64,000 nucleotides of DNA from JB111 sp049856175 (lineage in GTDB: Bacteria; Actinomycetota; Actinomycetes; Actinomycetales; Actinomycetaceae), in contig NZ_JBNDNA010000007.1 in assembly GCF_049856175.1 (NCBI RefSeq), positions 1 through 64,000 on the forward strand, given 5' to 3'. This document shows, piece after piece, positions 43,396 to 52,226 of this stretch (positions are counted from its first letter, which is position 1; each line of letters starts with the position of its first letter). Made by a program: the position numbers and the translations under genes. Under the pieces are notes generated by a model that was not told where the DNA came from, made no database searches, and saw only the letters and a program-made list of their open reading frames with translations.

Positions 43396-44651
43396 CCGCC
43401 GACGAGCAGGCCGCCGCACCGGAGCAGGTCGACGCCGAACAGGACGGCGCGTCCGCGCCCGAGCCGCTCACCGAGCCCTCCGGCGGCACTCCCCCGGTGG
43501 TCGACACGCCCGAGGCCCTGGCGGCCGCCGTCGAGGAGGTCTCCCGTACGGGCGGCGTCCTCGCCGTCGACGCCGAACGGGCGTCCGGCTTCCGGTACGG
43601 CCAGCGGGCGTTCCTCGTCCAGCTGCGGCGCTCCGACGGCGAGATCCACCTCGTCGACCCCGTCGCGCTTCCCGACCTCGCCACGCTCGCCGAGGTGGTC
43701 AACCCGCTGGAGTGGGTCCTGCACGCCGCCGACCAGGACCTCCCCTGCCTGCGCGAGCTCGGGCTCACGCCCGCCTCGCTCTTCGACACGGAGATCGCCG
43801 CCCGGCTCCTCGGTCGCGCCCGGGTCGGCCTGGCCGCCGTCGTCGCCGACGAGCTCGGCTACGCGCTCGCCAAGGAGCACTCGGCGGCCGACTGGTCGAC
43901 CCGTCCGGTCCCCGAGGACTGGCGGCGCTACGCGGCCCTCGACGTCGAGCTCCTCGCTGCGGTGCGGGAGGCCCAGCTGGTCGCACTGGCCCGCACGGGC
44001 AGGCTCGCCTGGGCCCTGCAGGAGTTCGAGCACGAGCGGCTCGCCCCTCCCCCGGCGCCCAAGGTGGACCCGTGGCGCCGGACCTCGGGCCTGCAGGAGG
44101 TCCGGCGCCCGCGCGGGCTGGCCGTGGCGCGCGCGGTGTGGGAGGCCCGCGAGCGGCTCGCGAAGGACATCGACCGCGCTCCCGGGCGGGTCCTGCCCGC
44201 CGCGGCGATCGTCGCCGCCGCCCGTGAGCTGCCGGAGAGCCGACACGCGCTCACGTCGCTGCCGGAGTTCTCCGGCAAGGGGACGAGGCGCCGCGCGGAC
44301 TACTGGTGGGCCGCCGTCGAGGAGGGTCTCGCCGCGCCCGAGGACGCGCTGCCGGGCCGGCGCCCGCCGCGGGACCCGGACGCCCTGCCGCAGCCGCGCT
44401 CCTGGGGGGACGCCCGGCCGGACGCCGCCGTCCGGCTCGACGCCGTGCGCACCGCGCTGCGGGCCCGCGCCGACGAGATCGGCATCCCCCAGGAGAACCT
44501 GCTCGCGCCGGCGATCCAGCGTCGCGTCTCGTGGGACGGGGTCGAGCCCGCCGAGCTGGACGACGCCCTGCGCGCGCACGGCGCACGGCCGTGGCAGATC
44601 GAGCAGGCCGGCGCGGTCCTGGCGAGCGCCCTCGCCGACGCCGCGCGCTGA
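43392..44651 (+). CDS. Ribonuclease D-like 3'-5' exonuclease with HRDC domain
   Basis: A 419-residue protein of the DEDDy exonuclease group. The three motifs are LAVDAERASGFRYGQRAFLV (Exo I with D-x-E), LHAADQDLPCLRELG (Exo II) and RRYAALDVELLAAV (Exo III with Y...D). An HRDC domain follows at about residues 230-310 (RPRGLAVARAVWEARERLAK and LPAAAIVAAARELPES). Likely role: trimming of tRNA and other structured RNA 3' ends. The ATG overlaps the DUF3000 stop. The actinobacterial form has an extra C-terminal region of about 100 residues, also present here. Confidence 0.9.
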   Translation: MTADEQAAAPEQVDAEQDGASAPEPLTEPSGGTPPVVDTPEALAAAVEEVSRTGGVLAVDAERASGFRYGQRAFLVQLRRSDGEIHLVDPVALPDLATLAEVVNPLEWVLHAADQDLPCLRELGLTPASLFDTEIAARLLGRARVGLAAVVADELGYALAKEHSAADWSTRPVPEDWRRYAALDVELLAAVREAQLVALARTGRLAWALQEFEHERLAPPPAPKVDPWRRTSGLQEVRRPRGLAVARAVWEARERLAKDIDRAPGRVLPAAAIVAAARELPESRHALTSLPEFSGKGTRRRADYWWAAVEEGLAAPEDALPGRRPPRDPDALPQPRSWGDARPDAAVRLDAVRTALRARADEIGIPQENLLAPAIQRRVSWDGVEPAELDDALRAHGARPWQIEQAGAVLASALADAAR

Positions 44652-44699
44652 GCGCAGGCGGCCCGCCGAGCGCAGGCGGCCCGCCGAGCGCAGCGCGCC
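44650..44699 (+). repeat. 18-base tandem repeat between the RNase D and fadJ-like genes
   Basis: GAGCGCAGGCGGCCCGCC occurs twice in full (44650, 44668) and a shortened third copy follows. It begins within the stop codon of the RNase D-like gene, in the 123-base gap before the next start. Confidence 0.75.
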
Positions 44700-44774
44700 G
44701 GTCCGACGGGTGTCACGTCCGAGCAGGAACCCGGTACCGTGAGTCTCACCTACCTACCCCCGCGGAGGCTCCAC

Positions 44775-46865
44775 GTGCAGCACACCGAGTCGGCCGAGCG
44801 CGCGCTCGCCGTCACCCGTTCCGACCGAACCCACGAGCTCGGCACCGTTGCCGTCCTCACGATCGCCGCCCCCGACCCGGCGCGCCCGACGACGATCGGC
44901 GACCTGGGTCTCGCGCGGCTCACCGAGGCGGTCCGGGAGGTCGACGCCGACGGGCGGGCGGGCGCGGTCGACGCCGTCGTGCTCACCGGGACCGACCGGA
45001 GCTTCATCGCGGGCGCGGACCTCGACCTGCTCGAGTCCGCCGACACGCCCGAGCAGCTCGCACCGATCGCCACGGCCGGGCACACCCTGGCCACCGCGAT
45101 CCGGGAGCTGTCGGTGCCCTCGCTCGCGCACCTCACCGGAGTCACCCTCGGCGGTGGGTACGAGGTCGCGCTCGCGTGCGGGTACCGCGTCGCCGCGTGC
45201 TCCGTGCGTGCGATCGGCCTGCCCGAGACCTCGCTCGGCATCGTCCCCGGGTGGGGCGGGTGCACCCTCCTGCCCCGGCTCGTGGGGCCGGAGACGGCGC
45301 TGCGCGTCATCCTCGACCTGCCCGCGAAGGACGCCACGCTGGACGCGGCCGCGGCCCTCGAGCACGGGCTCGTCGACGCCGTCGTCGAGCCGGCGGGAGA
45401 CCTCGGCCTGGCCGCCGCGATCGACCTCCTGGCCGCCGAGGTCGCCGCGGGCCGCGTGAGCGCGGCCCCCGGCGGTGGGCGGTCCGACGCCGACCTCAGC
45501 CGGACCACGGAGGCGCTGGGGCGTCGTCGCTCGGCGGTCGCGCGTGCGGCCTCCACCGGGAACCCCGCGCCGCAGCGCGCCTGGGAGCTCGTCGGCGGGG
45601 CCGCCACCCTCGACGTCGCGACGTCCTTCGCCGCCGAGGACGACGCCCTCGTCGAGCTCGCCACGGGTGAGGCCGGCCGGTCGTCGATGTACGCGGCCCG
45701 GCTCCTGCGCAAGGCTCGCTCGACGGCACGCGCGGAGGCGCGGGCGGCCCGCTCCGGGCGGGGCGGCTCGCGGCCCGTCACCCGCGCCGGCCTGGCCGGT
45801 GCGGGCCTCATGGCGGCCCAGCTCGCGCTGCTGCTCGCCTCCCGGCTGCAGGTGCCGGTCGTCATGCGGGACCTCGACGAGGCCCGGTGCGCCGCGGGAC
45901 TCGCCGCCGTCGACGCCGCGCTCGCCAAGGAGGTCGACGCCGGGCGCACGACCGCCGAGGCGGCCGCCGACGTGCGCTCGCTCGTCTCGGCGACGACCGA
46001 TCTCGACGACCTCGCCGGGTGCGACCTCGTGATCGAGGCGGTGACGGAGCGGCTCGACGTCAAGCGGGCGGTCCTCGCCGAGCTCGAGGGGGTCCTCGCC
46101 GACGACACGATCCTCGCCACGAACACCTCCGCGCTGTCCGTCACCGCGATGGGCGAGGCGCTCGCCCGCCCGGACCGGCTCGTCGGCCTGCACTTCTTCA
46201 ACCCGGTCGGCCGGATGCCGCTCGTCGAGGTCGTGCGCACGCCGGCCACCGACGACACGACGCACGCGACGGCCCGAGCGGTGGCGGCCGCCGCGGGGAA
46301 GATCGCCGTCGACGTCCGGGACGCCCCGGGGTTCGTCGTCAACCGGCTCCTGCTGCGCCTGCTCGCGGAGCTCCTCGGGGCCGTCGAGGACGGCACGCCG
46401 CCGGCCGTCGCCGACCGTGCGCTGGATCCGATGGGCCTGCCGATGCGGCCGTTCGCGCTGCTCGACCTCGTCGGTGCCGCCGTCGCCGAGCACGCCATCG
46501 AGGCGCTGCGCGCGGGCCTCGGCGACCGGTACCCCGCCTCGGCCGGCCTGCGCTCCCTGGTCGTCGACGGCGCCCGCGCCATGACGCCCGACGGGCGCCT
46601 GGCCGAGGACCTCGCGGCCCGGTTCGGGCACGGCAGCGCCGCCGACCCGGGTGCCGACGCGGACGGCGACCCCGCGGCGGTCACCGAGTCCGGGGTGCTC
46701 GACCGCGTGGTCGCCGCGCTCGGCGAGGAGACCCGGCTGCTGCTGGCCGAGGGCGTCGTCGCCTCCGAGGACGACGTCAACCTCGCGATGATCCTCGGCG
46801 CCGGCTTCCCGCGGCACCGCGGGGGTCTGACGCCCTACCTGCGCGGCGCCGGCGAGCTGCGGTAG
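44775..46865 (+). CDS. Enoyl-CoA hydratase/3-hydroxyacyl-CoA dehydrogenase (FadJ/FadB-like)
   Basis: A 696-residue two-function beta-oxidation enzyme. The N-terminal crotonase domain has FIAGADLDLLESAD (oxyanion-hole region near residue 90), TGVTLGGGYEVALACGYRVA and GLPETSLGIVPGWGGCTLLP with the catalytic Glu pair. A dehydrogenase domain starts near residue 330 with an NAD loop GLAGAGLMAAQLALLLASRL, followed by VIEAVTERLDVKRAVLAELE, NTSALSVTAMGEALARPDRL, GLHFFNPVGRMPLVEVVRTP and DAPGFVVNRLLLRLLAELLG. The GTG at 44775 has GGAGG 6 bases upstream and is preferred to the GTG at 44739. No thiolase gene is adjacent. It converges with dxs and their ends overlap by 31 bases. Confidence 0.92.
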   Translation: MQHTESAERALAVTRSDRTHELGTVAVLTIAAPDPARPTTIGDLGLARLTEAVREVDADGRAGAVDAVVLTGTDRSFIAGADLDLLESADTPEQLAPIATAGHTLATAIRELSVPSLAHLTGVTLGGGYEVALACGYRVAACSVRAIGLPETSLGIVPGWGGCTLLPRLVGPETALRVILDLPAKDATLDAAAALEHGLVDAVVEPAGDLGLAAAIDLLAAEVAAGRVSAAPGGGRSDADLSRTTEALGRRRSAVARAASTGNPAPQRAWELVGGAATLDVATSFAAEDDALVELATGEAGRSSMYAARLLRKARSTARAEARAARSGRGGSRPVTRAGLAGAGLMAAQLALLLASRLQVPVVMRDLDEARCAAGLAAVDAALAKEVDAGRTTAEAAADVRSLVSATTDLDDLAGCDLVIEAVTERLDVKRAVLAELEGVLADDTILATNTSALSVTAMGEALARPDRLVGLHFFNPVGRMPLVEVVRTPATDDTTHATARAVAAAAGKIAVDVRDAPGFVVNRLLLRLLAELLGAVEDGTPPAVADRALDPMGLPMRPFALLDLVGAAVAEHAIEALRAGLGDRYPASAGLRSLVVDGARAMTPDGRLAEDLAARFGHGSAADPGADADGDPAAVTESGVLDRVVAALGEETRLLLAEGVVASEDDVNLAMILGAGFPRHRGGLTPYLRGAGELR

Positions 46866-48760
46866 GCCGAGCCGCGGTAGGTCGAGCCGCGGCGGGCCGC
46901 CACGTGCTCGGCGACCGATCGCGCGACGTCCTGGGCCCGTAGGCCGGCGGACTCGACGATCTGCGTGCGGGAGGCGTGCTCGAGGAACTCGGTCGGCAGC
47001 CCGTGGCTGCGCACCGGCACCTCGACCTCCGCGCGTGCCAGGGCGTCCCGCACGGCGGAGCCCACACCGCCGTCGGCGAGCCCGTCCTCGATCGTCACCA
47101 CGAGCTCTGCCGACGCGGCCGCGCGCACGAGGGCGGGCGGCACGGGCAGCACCCACCGGGGGTCGACGACCCGCGCACCGATCCCCTGCGCGTCCAGCGC
47201 GCGGGCGACCTCGACGGCGACGCCCGCCATCGAGCCGACGCCGACGACGAGCACCTGGGTCTTCTCCCCCAGCTCGGCCAGCACGTCGAGCCCGTCCTCG
47301 ACCCGGACCGCGTTGAGGGGGTCGGCGACGCTCCCCTTGGGGTAGCGCACCACCGTCGGCGCGTCGTCGACGTCGACCGCCTCACGCAGGGCGCGACGCA
47401 GCGTCGCCTCGTCGCGCGGGGCCGCCAGGCGCAGGCGCGGGACCGTGCTCAGCAGGGCGAGGTCCCACATCCCGTTGTGCGAGGCGCCGTCGTCGCCGGT
47501 GATTCCGGCGCGGTCGAGCATGATCGTCACGCCCGCCCGGTGCAGCGCCGCGTCCATGAGCAGCTGGTCGTACGCGCGGCCCAGGAACGTCGCGTAGACC
47601 GCGACGACGGGATGCAGGCCGGCGTAGGCCATGCCCGCCGCCGACGTCAGCGCGTGCTGCTCGGCGATGCCGACGTCGACCACCCGCTCCGGCATCCGCT
47701 CCGCGAGCGGAGCGAGACCCACCGGTGCGAGCATCGCCGCCGTGAGGGCCACGACGTCCGCACGCTCTCGGGCCACCTTGACGATCTCGTCCGCGAACAC
47801 GGCCGTGTAGCCGAAGCGCGACGGCGCGACGGGCAGCCCCGTCTCGGGGTGGATCTTGCCCACCGCGTGGAAGCGGTCGGCGATGTCCGACTCGGCGGGC
47901 TCGTAGCCCCGACCCTTCTCCGTCTGCACGTGCACGACGACGGGGCCGCCGAACTCCTTGGCGCGCGCGAGCGCAGCCTCGACCTCGTCGAGGTCGTGGC
48001 CGTCGACCGGGCCGAGGTACTTCAGGCCGAGCGCCCCGAACACGCCGGCGCTCGGTGCGACGACGTCCTTGACCCCAGCCTTCATCGCGTGCAGCGCGTC
48101 GTACGTCATGCGCCCCGGGACGCCCGCGCGCTGCAGGCTGCGGCGGCCCCACCCCAGGACCTTCTCGTAACCGGGCGCGGTGCGCAGCCCGTCCAGATGG
48201 CGGGCCATGCCGCCGATCGTGGGTGCGTAGGAACGGCCGTTGTCGTTGAGGACGACGACCAGGGGCCGGTCGGGACCGTCGGCGATGTTGTTGAGCGCCT
48301 CCCAGGCCATGCCGCCCGTCAGGGCGCCGTCGCCGATGACCGCGACCACCGGGGAGTCGTCGCCCGCCAGCAGGCGCCCCCGCGAGATCCCCTCCGCCCA
48401 GGACAGGGAGGTCGAGGCGTGCGAGTTCTCGACGACGTCGTGCGGGGACTCCGCGCGGGAGGGGTAGCCCGACAGGCCGTCGCTCGTGCGCAGCGCACGG
48501 AAGTCCTGGCGGCCCGTGAGCATCTTGTGCACGTACGACTGGTGCCCGGTGTCGAACACGATGGTCTCGCGGGGCGAGTCGAAGACCCGGTGCAGGGCGA
48601 TCGTCAGCTCGACCACGCCGAGGTTGGGCCCGAGGTGCCCGCCCGTGCGGGAGACGTTGTCCACGAGGAACTCGCGGATCTCCTTGGCGAGCACGCCGAG
48701 CTCGGCGCGGTCGAGGCGCCTGAGGTCCGCGGGCTCGCGGATCGACTCCAGCAGACTCAT
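46835..48760 (-). CDS. dxs: 1-deoxy-D-xylulose-5-phosphate synthase
   Basis: A 641-residue thiamine-diphosphate enzyme that starts the MEP isoprenoid pathway from pyruvate and glyceraldehyde 3-phosphate. Present are LGPNLGVVELTIALHRVFDS, DTGHQSYVHKMLTGRQ, the thiamine motif GDGALTGGMAWEALNNI, the Glu of the transketolase pyrimidine domain in VVDVGIAEQHALTSAAGMAY, and DRAGITGDDGASHNG. The length is usual for actinobacteria except for a C-terminal tail RRGSTYRGSAYRSSP, which lies over the end of the convergent fadJ-like gene. The ATG at 48760 has AAGGAG upstream. Confidence 0.96.
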   Translation of the reverse strand: MSLLESIREPADLRRLDRAELGVLAKEIREFLVDNVSRTGGHLGPNLGVVELTIALHRVFDSPRETIVFDTGHQSYVHKMLTGRQDFRALRTSDGLSGYPSRAESPHDVVENSHASTSLSWAEGISRGRLLAGDDSPVVAVIGDGALTGGMAWEALNNIADGPDRPLVVVLNDNGRSYAPTIGGMARHLDGLRTAPGYEKVLGWGRRSLQRAGVPGRMTYDALHAMKAGVKDVVAPSAGVFGALGLKYLGPVDGHDLDEVEAALARAKEFGGPVVVHVQTEKGRGYEPAESDIADRFHAVGKIHPETGLPVAPSRFGYTAVFADEIVKVARERADVVALTAAMLAPVGLAPLAERMPERVVDVGIAEQHALTSAAGMAYAGLHPVVAVYATFLGRAYDQLLMDAALHRAGVTIMLDRAGITGDDGASHNGMWDLALLSTVPRLRLAAPRDEATLRRALREAVDVDDAPTVVRYPKGSVADPLNAVRVEDGLDVLAELGEKTQVLVVGVGSMAGVAVEVARALDAQGIGARVVDPRWVLPVPPALVRAAASAELVVTIEDGLADGGVGSAVRDALARAEVEVPVRSHGLPTEFLEHASRTQIVESAGLRAQDVARSVAEHVAARRGSTYRGSAYRSSPAPRR

Positions 48761-48866
48761 CGCGCTCCTTGACGTATCGGTCGGGACCTTCGGGCCCGAC
48801 CAACTCTAGGCGCGTCGCCGACACAGGTCGCGGTGATGCACCGCACCAGGCGCGTAGCCTGGGCCG

Positions 48867-50822
48867 ATGAGCGCCGACGAGGTCGTCCCGCACGTCCGTC
48901 CCCACGGGACCTGGCCGTGGCCGGTCCCGGTCCACCGGCTCGCCGGCGGCACGCGGGTGGGCGAGCCCCGCCTCGACGACCGGGGCGCCTGGTGGACGGA
49001 GCAGCGACCCGCCGACGGCGGACGGACGACCCTCGTCCACCGCGGCCTCGACGGTGAGGTCTCCTCCCGCGCCGTCATCCGGCCCGACGGGACCACGCCC
49101 GACGTCGCCTCCGACGTCCACGGCTACGGCGGGCTCGCCTACGCGGTCGGCGGCGGCGTCGTCGTCGTGTCGGACCGGGGCGACTCCCGGCTGCACGGCG
49201 TCGTCGACGGGCACGTGCTCGAGCCCCTGACCCCCGACGACGGTTCCGCGTGGGGCGACCTCGAGCTCGACCTCGCGCGCGAGCGGGTGATCGCCGTCCG
49301 GTCGGCACCCGGCGAGGACGGCGGACGGCACCGGGCGCAGATCGTCGGCGTCCCGATCGACGGCTCGGCGAGCGACGACGCGGACCTGCTCGAGGTCCTG
49401 CTCGACGGCCGCGACTTCGTCACCTCGCCGCGCCTGTCCCCCGCCGGCGACGCCCTCGCCTACGTCGCCTGGGACCACCCGGAGATGCCGTGGACCGGCG
49501 GCGAGGTGTGGGTCGCCACGCTCGACGACGACGGCCGGCCCGGCGCGGCCGCGCGGGTCGCGGGCGGCGACGGTGTCGCGGCCTCGCAGCCGGTGTGGAC
49601 GTCTTCCGGCGACCTGGTCCACGCCGACGACTCCTCGGGCTGGCAGAACCTCTACCGGACCGAGGCGCCCACGTCGCAGGAACGCCGCCTGCGGGACCTG
49701 CACCCCGTGGACTCCGAGTTCGCACCGCCCCAGTGGGGCCTGGGCCCCCGCACGATCACCGAGCTCGACGACGAGCACGTGCTGTGCACGTGGGTCACCG
49801 ACGACCGCTGGCACCTGGGCACCGTGCGGCTCGCCAACGGGGAGGCCGAGGAGTGGGTGACGGGGCTGGAGGCCGTGGGGCCCGTCGCGGCCGGGTTCGG
49901 CCGGGTCCTCGCCGTCCTCGCGGGCGCCGACCGACCACCCGCGCTCTACGAGCTCACGCCCGGTACGGGCCGCTGGGAGCTCCTCGCCGGGGAGGCGACG
50001 GGCCCGCTCGCGCCGGGGGACGTCGCGCACGCCCGCTCGGTGGCCTGGACCGGGGACGACGGCGAGGAGGTCCACGGCTTCTACTACCCGCCGACCTCCG
50101 AGCGGTACGCCGGTCCGGCCGGCGAGCTGCCGCCTCTCGTCGTCGTCAACCACGGCGGCCCGACGGCGTCGACGACGGCGACCTGGTCGGGGTCGATCCA
50201 GTCCCTGACGACCCGGGGGTTCGCGGTCCTCGACGTCATCCACCGCGGGTCCACCGGGCGCGGACGGGCCTACGCGGACCGGCTGGACGGCCAGTGGGGC
50301 GTCGTCGACGTCGCCGACGTCGCCTCCGGGGCCCGGCACCTCGCCCAGAGCGGCCTCGTCGACGGCGAGCGGATGGCGGTGCGCGGTGCGTCTGCCGGCG
50401 GCTACACGACCCTGGCCGCGCTGGCGTTCACGGACGTGTTCAGCGCCGGCATCTCGCGCTACGGGATCGGTGACCTGCGCACGCTGGCCGAGGGCACCCA
50501 CGACTTCGAGTCGCGCTACCTCGACCGCCTCGTCGGACCGCTGCCGGAGGCGGACGCCACGTACGAGGAGCGCTCCCCGGTCCGGCACGTCGACCGCATC
50601 ACGGCGGCCGTGCTGCTCCTGCAGGGCTCCGAGGACCGGGTGGTGCCGCTCGACCAGGCGACCGGGGTCGCCGACGCGATGCGGGCCGCGGGCGGGGACG
50701 TCGAGCTCGTCGTGCTCGACGGCGAGGGGCACGGCTTCCGCTCCACCGAGGCGATCGTGCGCGCCGCGGAGGCCGAGGCCGCGTTCCTCGACCGCGTGTG
50801 GGGGCTGTCCGCGCGGGCCTAG
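48867..50822 (+). CDS. S9-family serine peptidase (acylaminoacyl-peptidase/DPP-like)
   Basis: A 651-residue cytoplasmic peptidase. Residues 1 to about 390 form a beta-propeller (repeats such as FVTSPRLSPAGDALAYVAWD and PVWTSSGDLVHADDSSGWQN). The C-terminal alpha/beta hydrolase has the triad Ser509 (RGASAGGYTT), Asp590 (GSEDRVVPL) and His622 (GEGHGF). There is no signal peptide, so it probably trims peptides inside the cell. The ATG at 48867 opens with MSADEVVPHVRPHGTW. It is divergent from dxs. Its stop overlaps that of the first serpin gene (50819-50822). Confidence 0.92.
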   Translation: MSADEVVPHVRPHGTWPWPVPVHRLAGGTRVGEPRLDDRGAWWTEQRPADGGRTTLVHRGLDGEVSSRAVIRPDGTTPDVASDVHGYGGLAYAVGGGVVVVSDRGDSRLHGVVDGHVLEPLTPDDGSAWGDLELDLARERVIAVRSAPGEDGGRHRAQIVGVPIDGSASDDADLLEVLLDGRDFVTSPRLSPAGDALAYVAWDHPEMPWTGGEVWVATLDDDGRPGAAARVAGGDGVAASQPVWTSSGDLVHADDSSGWQNLYRTEAPTSQERRLRDLHPVDSEFAPPQWGLGPRTITELDDEHVLCTWVTDDRWHLGTVRLANGEAEEWVTGLEAVGPVAAGFGRVLAVLAGADRPPALYELTPGTGRWELLAGEATGPLAPGDVAHARSVAWTGDDGEEVHGFYYPPTSERYAGPAGELPPLVVVNHGGPTASTTATWSGSIQSLTTRGFAVLDVIHRGSTGRGRAYADRLDGQWGVVDVADVASGARHLAQSGLVDGERMAVRGASAGGYTTLAALAFTDVFSAGISRYGIGDLRTLAEGTHDFESRYLDRLVGPLPEADATYEERSPVRHVDRITAAVLLLQGSEDRVVPLDQATGVADAMRAAGGDVELVVLDGEGHGFRSTEAIVRAAEAEAAFLDRVWGLSARA

Positions 50823-52114
50823 GCCTCGCCGCGCGGGTCGCCGATCACGCCGTGCAGGAGGACCCAGCCGTCCTGGTCGACGATGCGCAGCGCGTAGGGC
50901 CGGTCGACGGTCATCTCCACCCGCTCCGGCGGCGGCTGGGCGGATCCGGTGCCGCCGATCTCGGTGACTGCGGCCGCGACCACACCCTCCTCGCCGACCT
51001 GGAGGCGGGCCTGCTGCACGGCCTGGTCCACCACGAGATCCTCCTCGAGGATGCCGCCGAGGTCCGGCGAGCCGCCGACGAGCTCGGCGGCCCCGAGCGT
51101 GCCGAGCAGGGGCATGAGGTCGAGGCTGGTCTCCACGTCGGCGCGCGGCAGGGCGAGCTCGACGATCGGCTGCTCGCCCTCGGCGAGCGCGTCGGACACG
51201 CTCGACCACTGCTCGGCGGTGACCTGCGTCGGGGCGGTCCCCTCGGCGGGCAGCAGGACCGCGAGGTCGAGACCGTCGAGCAGGTCGAAGGCGACAACCT
51301 GGTGGCCGTCGACCTCGGCATACGCCTGAGGTCGTTCCGCGTGCATCGTCGGCACCCGGACGACGTCGCCGCCCGGCAGCGTGAAGTCCTCCTCCGACGT
51401 CGAGGACTCCGAGAAGTTCGTCAGCCACGCGGAGGCCACGAGCAGCGCGTCCTGGACGACGAGCAGCGTGTCCTGGTCGGCATCGATGCCCGACTCCTCG
51501 ACGAGTCCCGCGGTGTGGAGGTTCACCCAGTCGTCGAGGACCTGCTGGAGCTCGTCCTCGCCCGCGGTGACGACCTCCGTCCCGAGGCGCCCGGTCACGG
51601 TGTCGCTCCACGCCTGGTGGGGCTCGGTCCCCTCGGCGAGCACGACCTGGTTCGCGAGGTGGAGGATCGCGTGGTCGGGCAGCGGGTCGAGCTCGATCAT
51701 GGCCGGGTCCTGGTCGAGGTCGGAGCGGGCGGCGCGCAGCGCCTGGATCGCCTCGAGCGTGGCGTCGACGTCGGCGCCGAGCAGGTCCTCGATCTCGCCG
51801 CGTGTGGCTCCGCCGGCACCGGCGCCGAGCATCGCGAGGGTCGTCGCCAGGCCCGCGGGTGAGACGACGAGCGTGTCCTGACCCGCCTCGGCCACGAGAT
51901 CGGCGCCGAGGTCGGAGACGGCCCGCAGGTGGTCCTCGACGGCGCCCGCCAGGCCGAGCTCGACCGGCTCCGGCACCTCCGTGCCCTGGTCCTGCTCGCC
52001 ACCGGGCGTGGTGGCCTCCTCTCCGGACGTGCAGGCGACGAGCACGAGGAGCGGGGCGAGGCCGAGCACGCCGAGCGTGCGGGGCAGGCGGGCGGGGCCG
52101 GGGCGGCGGGACAT
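50819..52114 (-). CDS. Serpin-family lipoprotein (paralogue 1)
   Basis: A 431-residue serine-protease inhibitor anchored to the membrane. The signal peptide ends in LVLVAC (Cys28). The serpin fold is seen in TLVVSPAGLATTLAMLGAGA (helix B with the SP..L motif), ILHLANQVVLAEG (N.v), DALLVASAWLTNF, VDGHQVVAFDLLDGLDLAVL and PIVELALPRADVETSLDLMP. The hinge and reactive loop is ARLQVGEEGVVAAAVTEIGG, then TGSAQPPPERVEM before VDRPYALRIVD. The EEG..AAA hinge suggests an inhibitory serpin. The scissile bond cannot be fixed from sequence. A second serpin gene lies upstream on the same strand. Confidence 0.88.
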   Translation of the reverse strand: MSRRPGPARLPRTLGVLGLAPLLVLVACTSGEEATTPGGEQDQGTEVPEPVELGLAGAVEDHLRAVSDLGADLVAEAGQDTLVVSPAGLATTLAMLGAGAGGATRGEIEDLLGADVDATLEAIQALRAARSDLDQDPAMIELDPLPDHAILHLANQVVLAEGTEPHQAWSDTVTGRLGTEVVTAGEDELQQVLDDWVNLHTAGLVEESGIDADQDTLLVVQDALLVASAWLTNFSESSTSEEDFTLPGGDVVRVPTMHAERPQAYAEVDGHQVVAFDLLDGLDLAVLLPAEGTAPTQVTAEQWSSVSDALAEGEQPIVELALPRADVETSLDLMPLLGTLGAAELVGGSPDLGGILEEDLVVDQAVQQARLQVGEEGVVAAAVTEIGGTGSAQPPPERVEMTVDRPYALRIVDQDGWVLLHGVIGDPRGEA

Positions 52115-52226
52115 GTCCGCACCCTAGGGATCGCGGCCGTGTCGGCCGGACCGCTGACCCGGGTCGTCCTGACCGGGGAGGTCTGCCCCGCTCGGCCCCG
52201 CCCGGCGCGGTCCCGTCCGCCCTGGC

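Noticed and set aside
47382..51611. 1409-codon open frame on the minus strand
   Set aside because: It runs across parts of dxs, the S9 peptidase (antisense) and the serpin gene. It has no domain and reflects codon bias.
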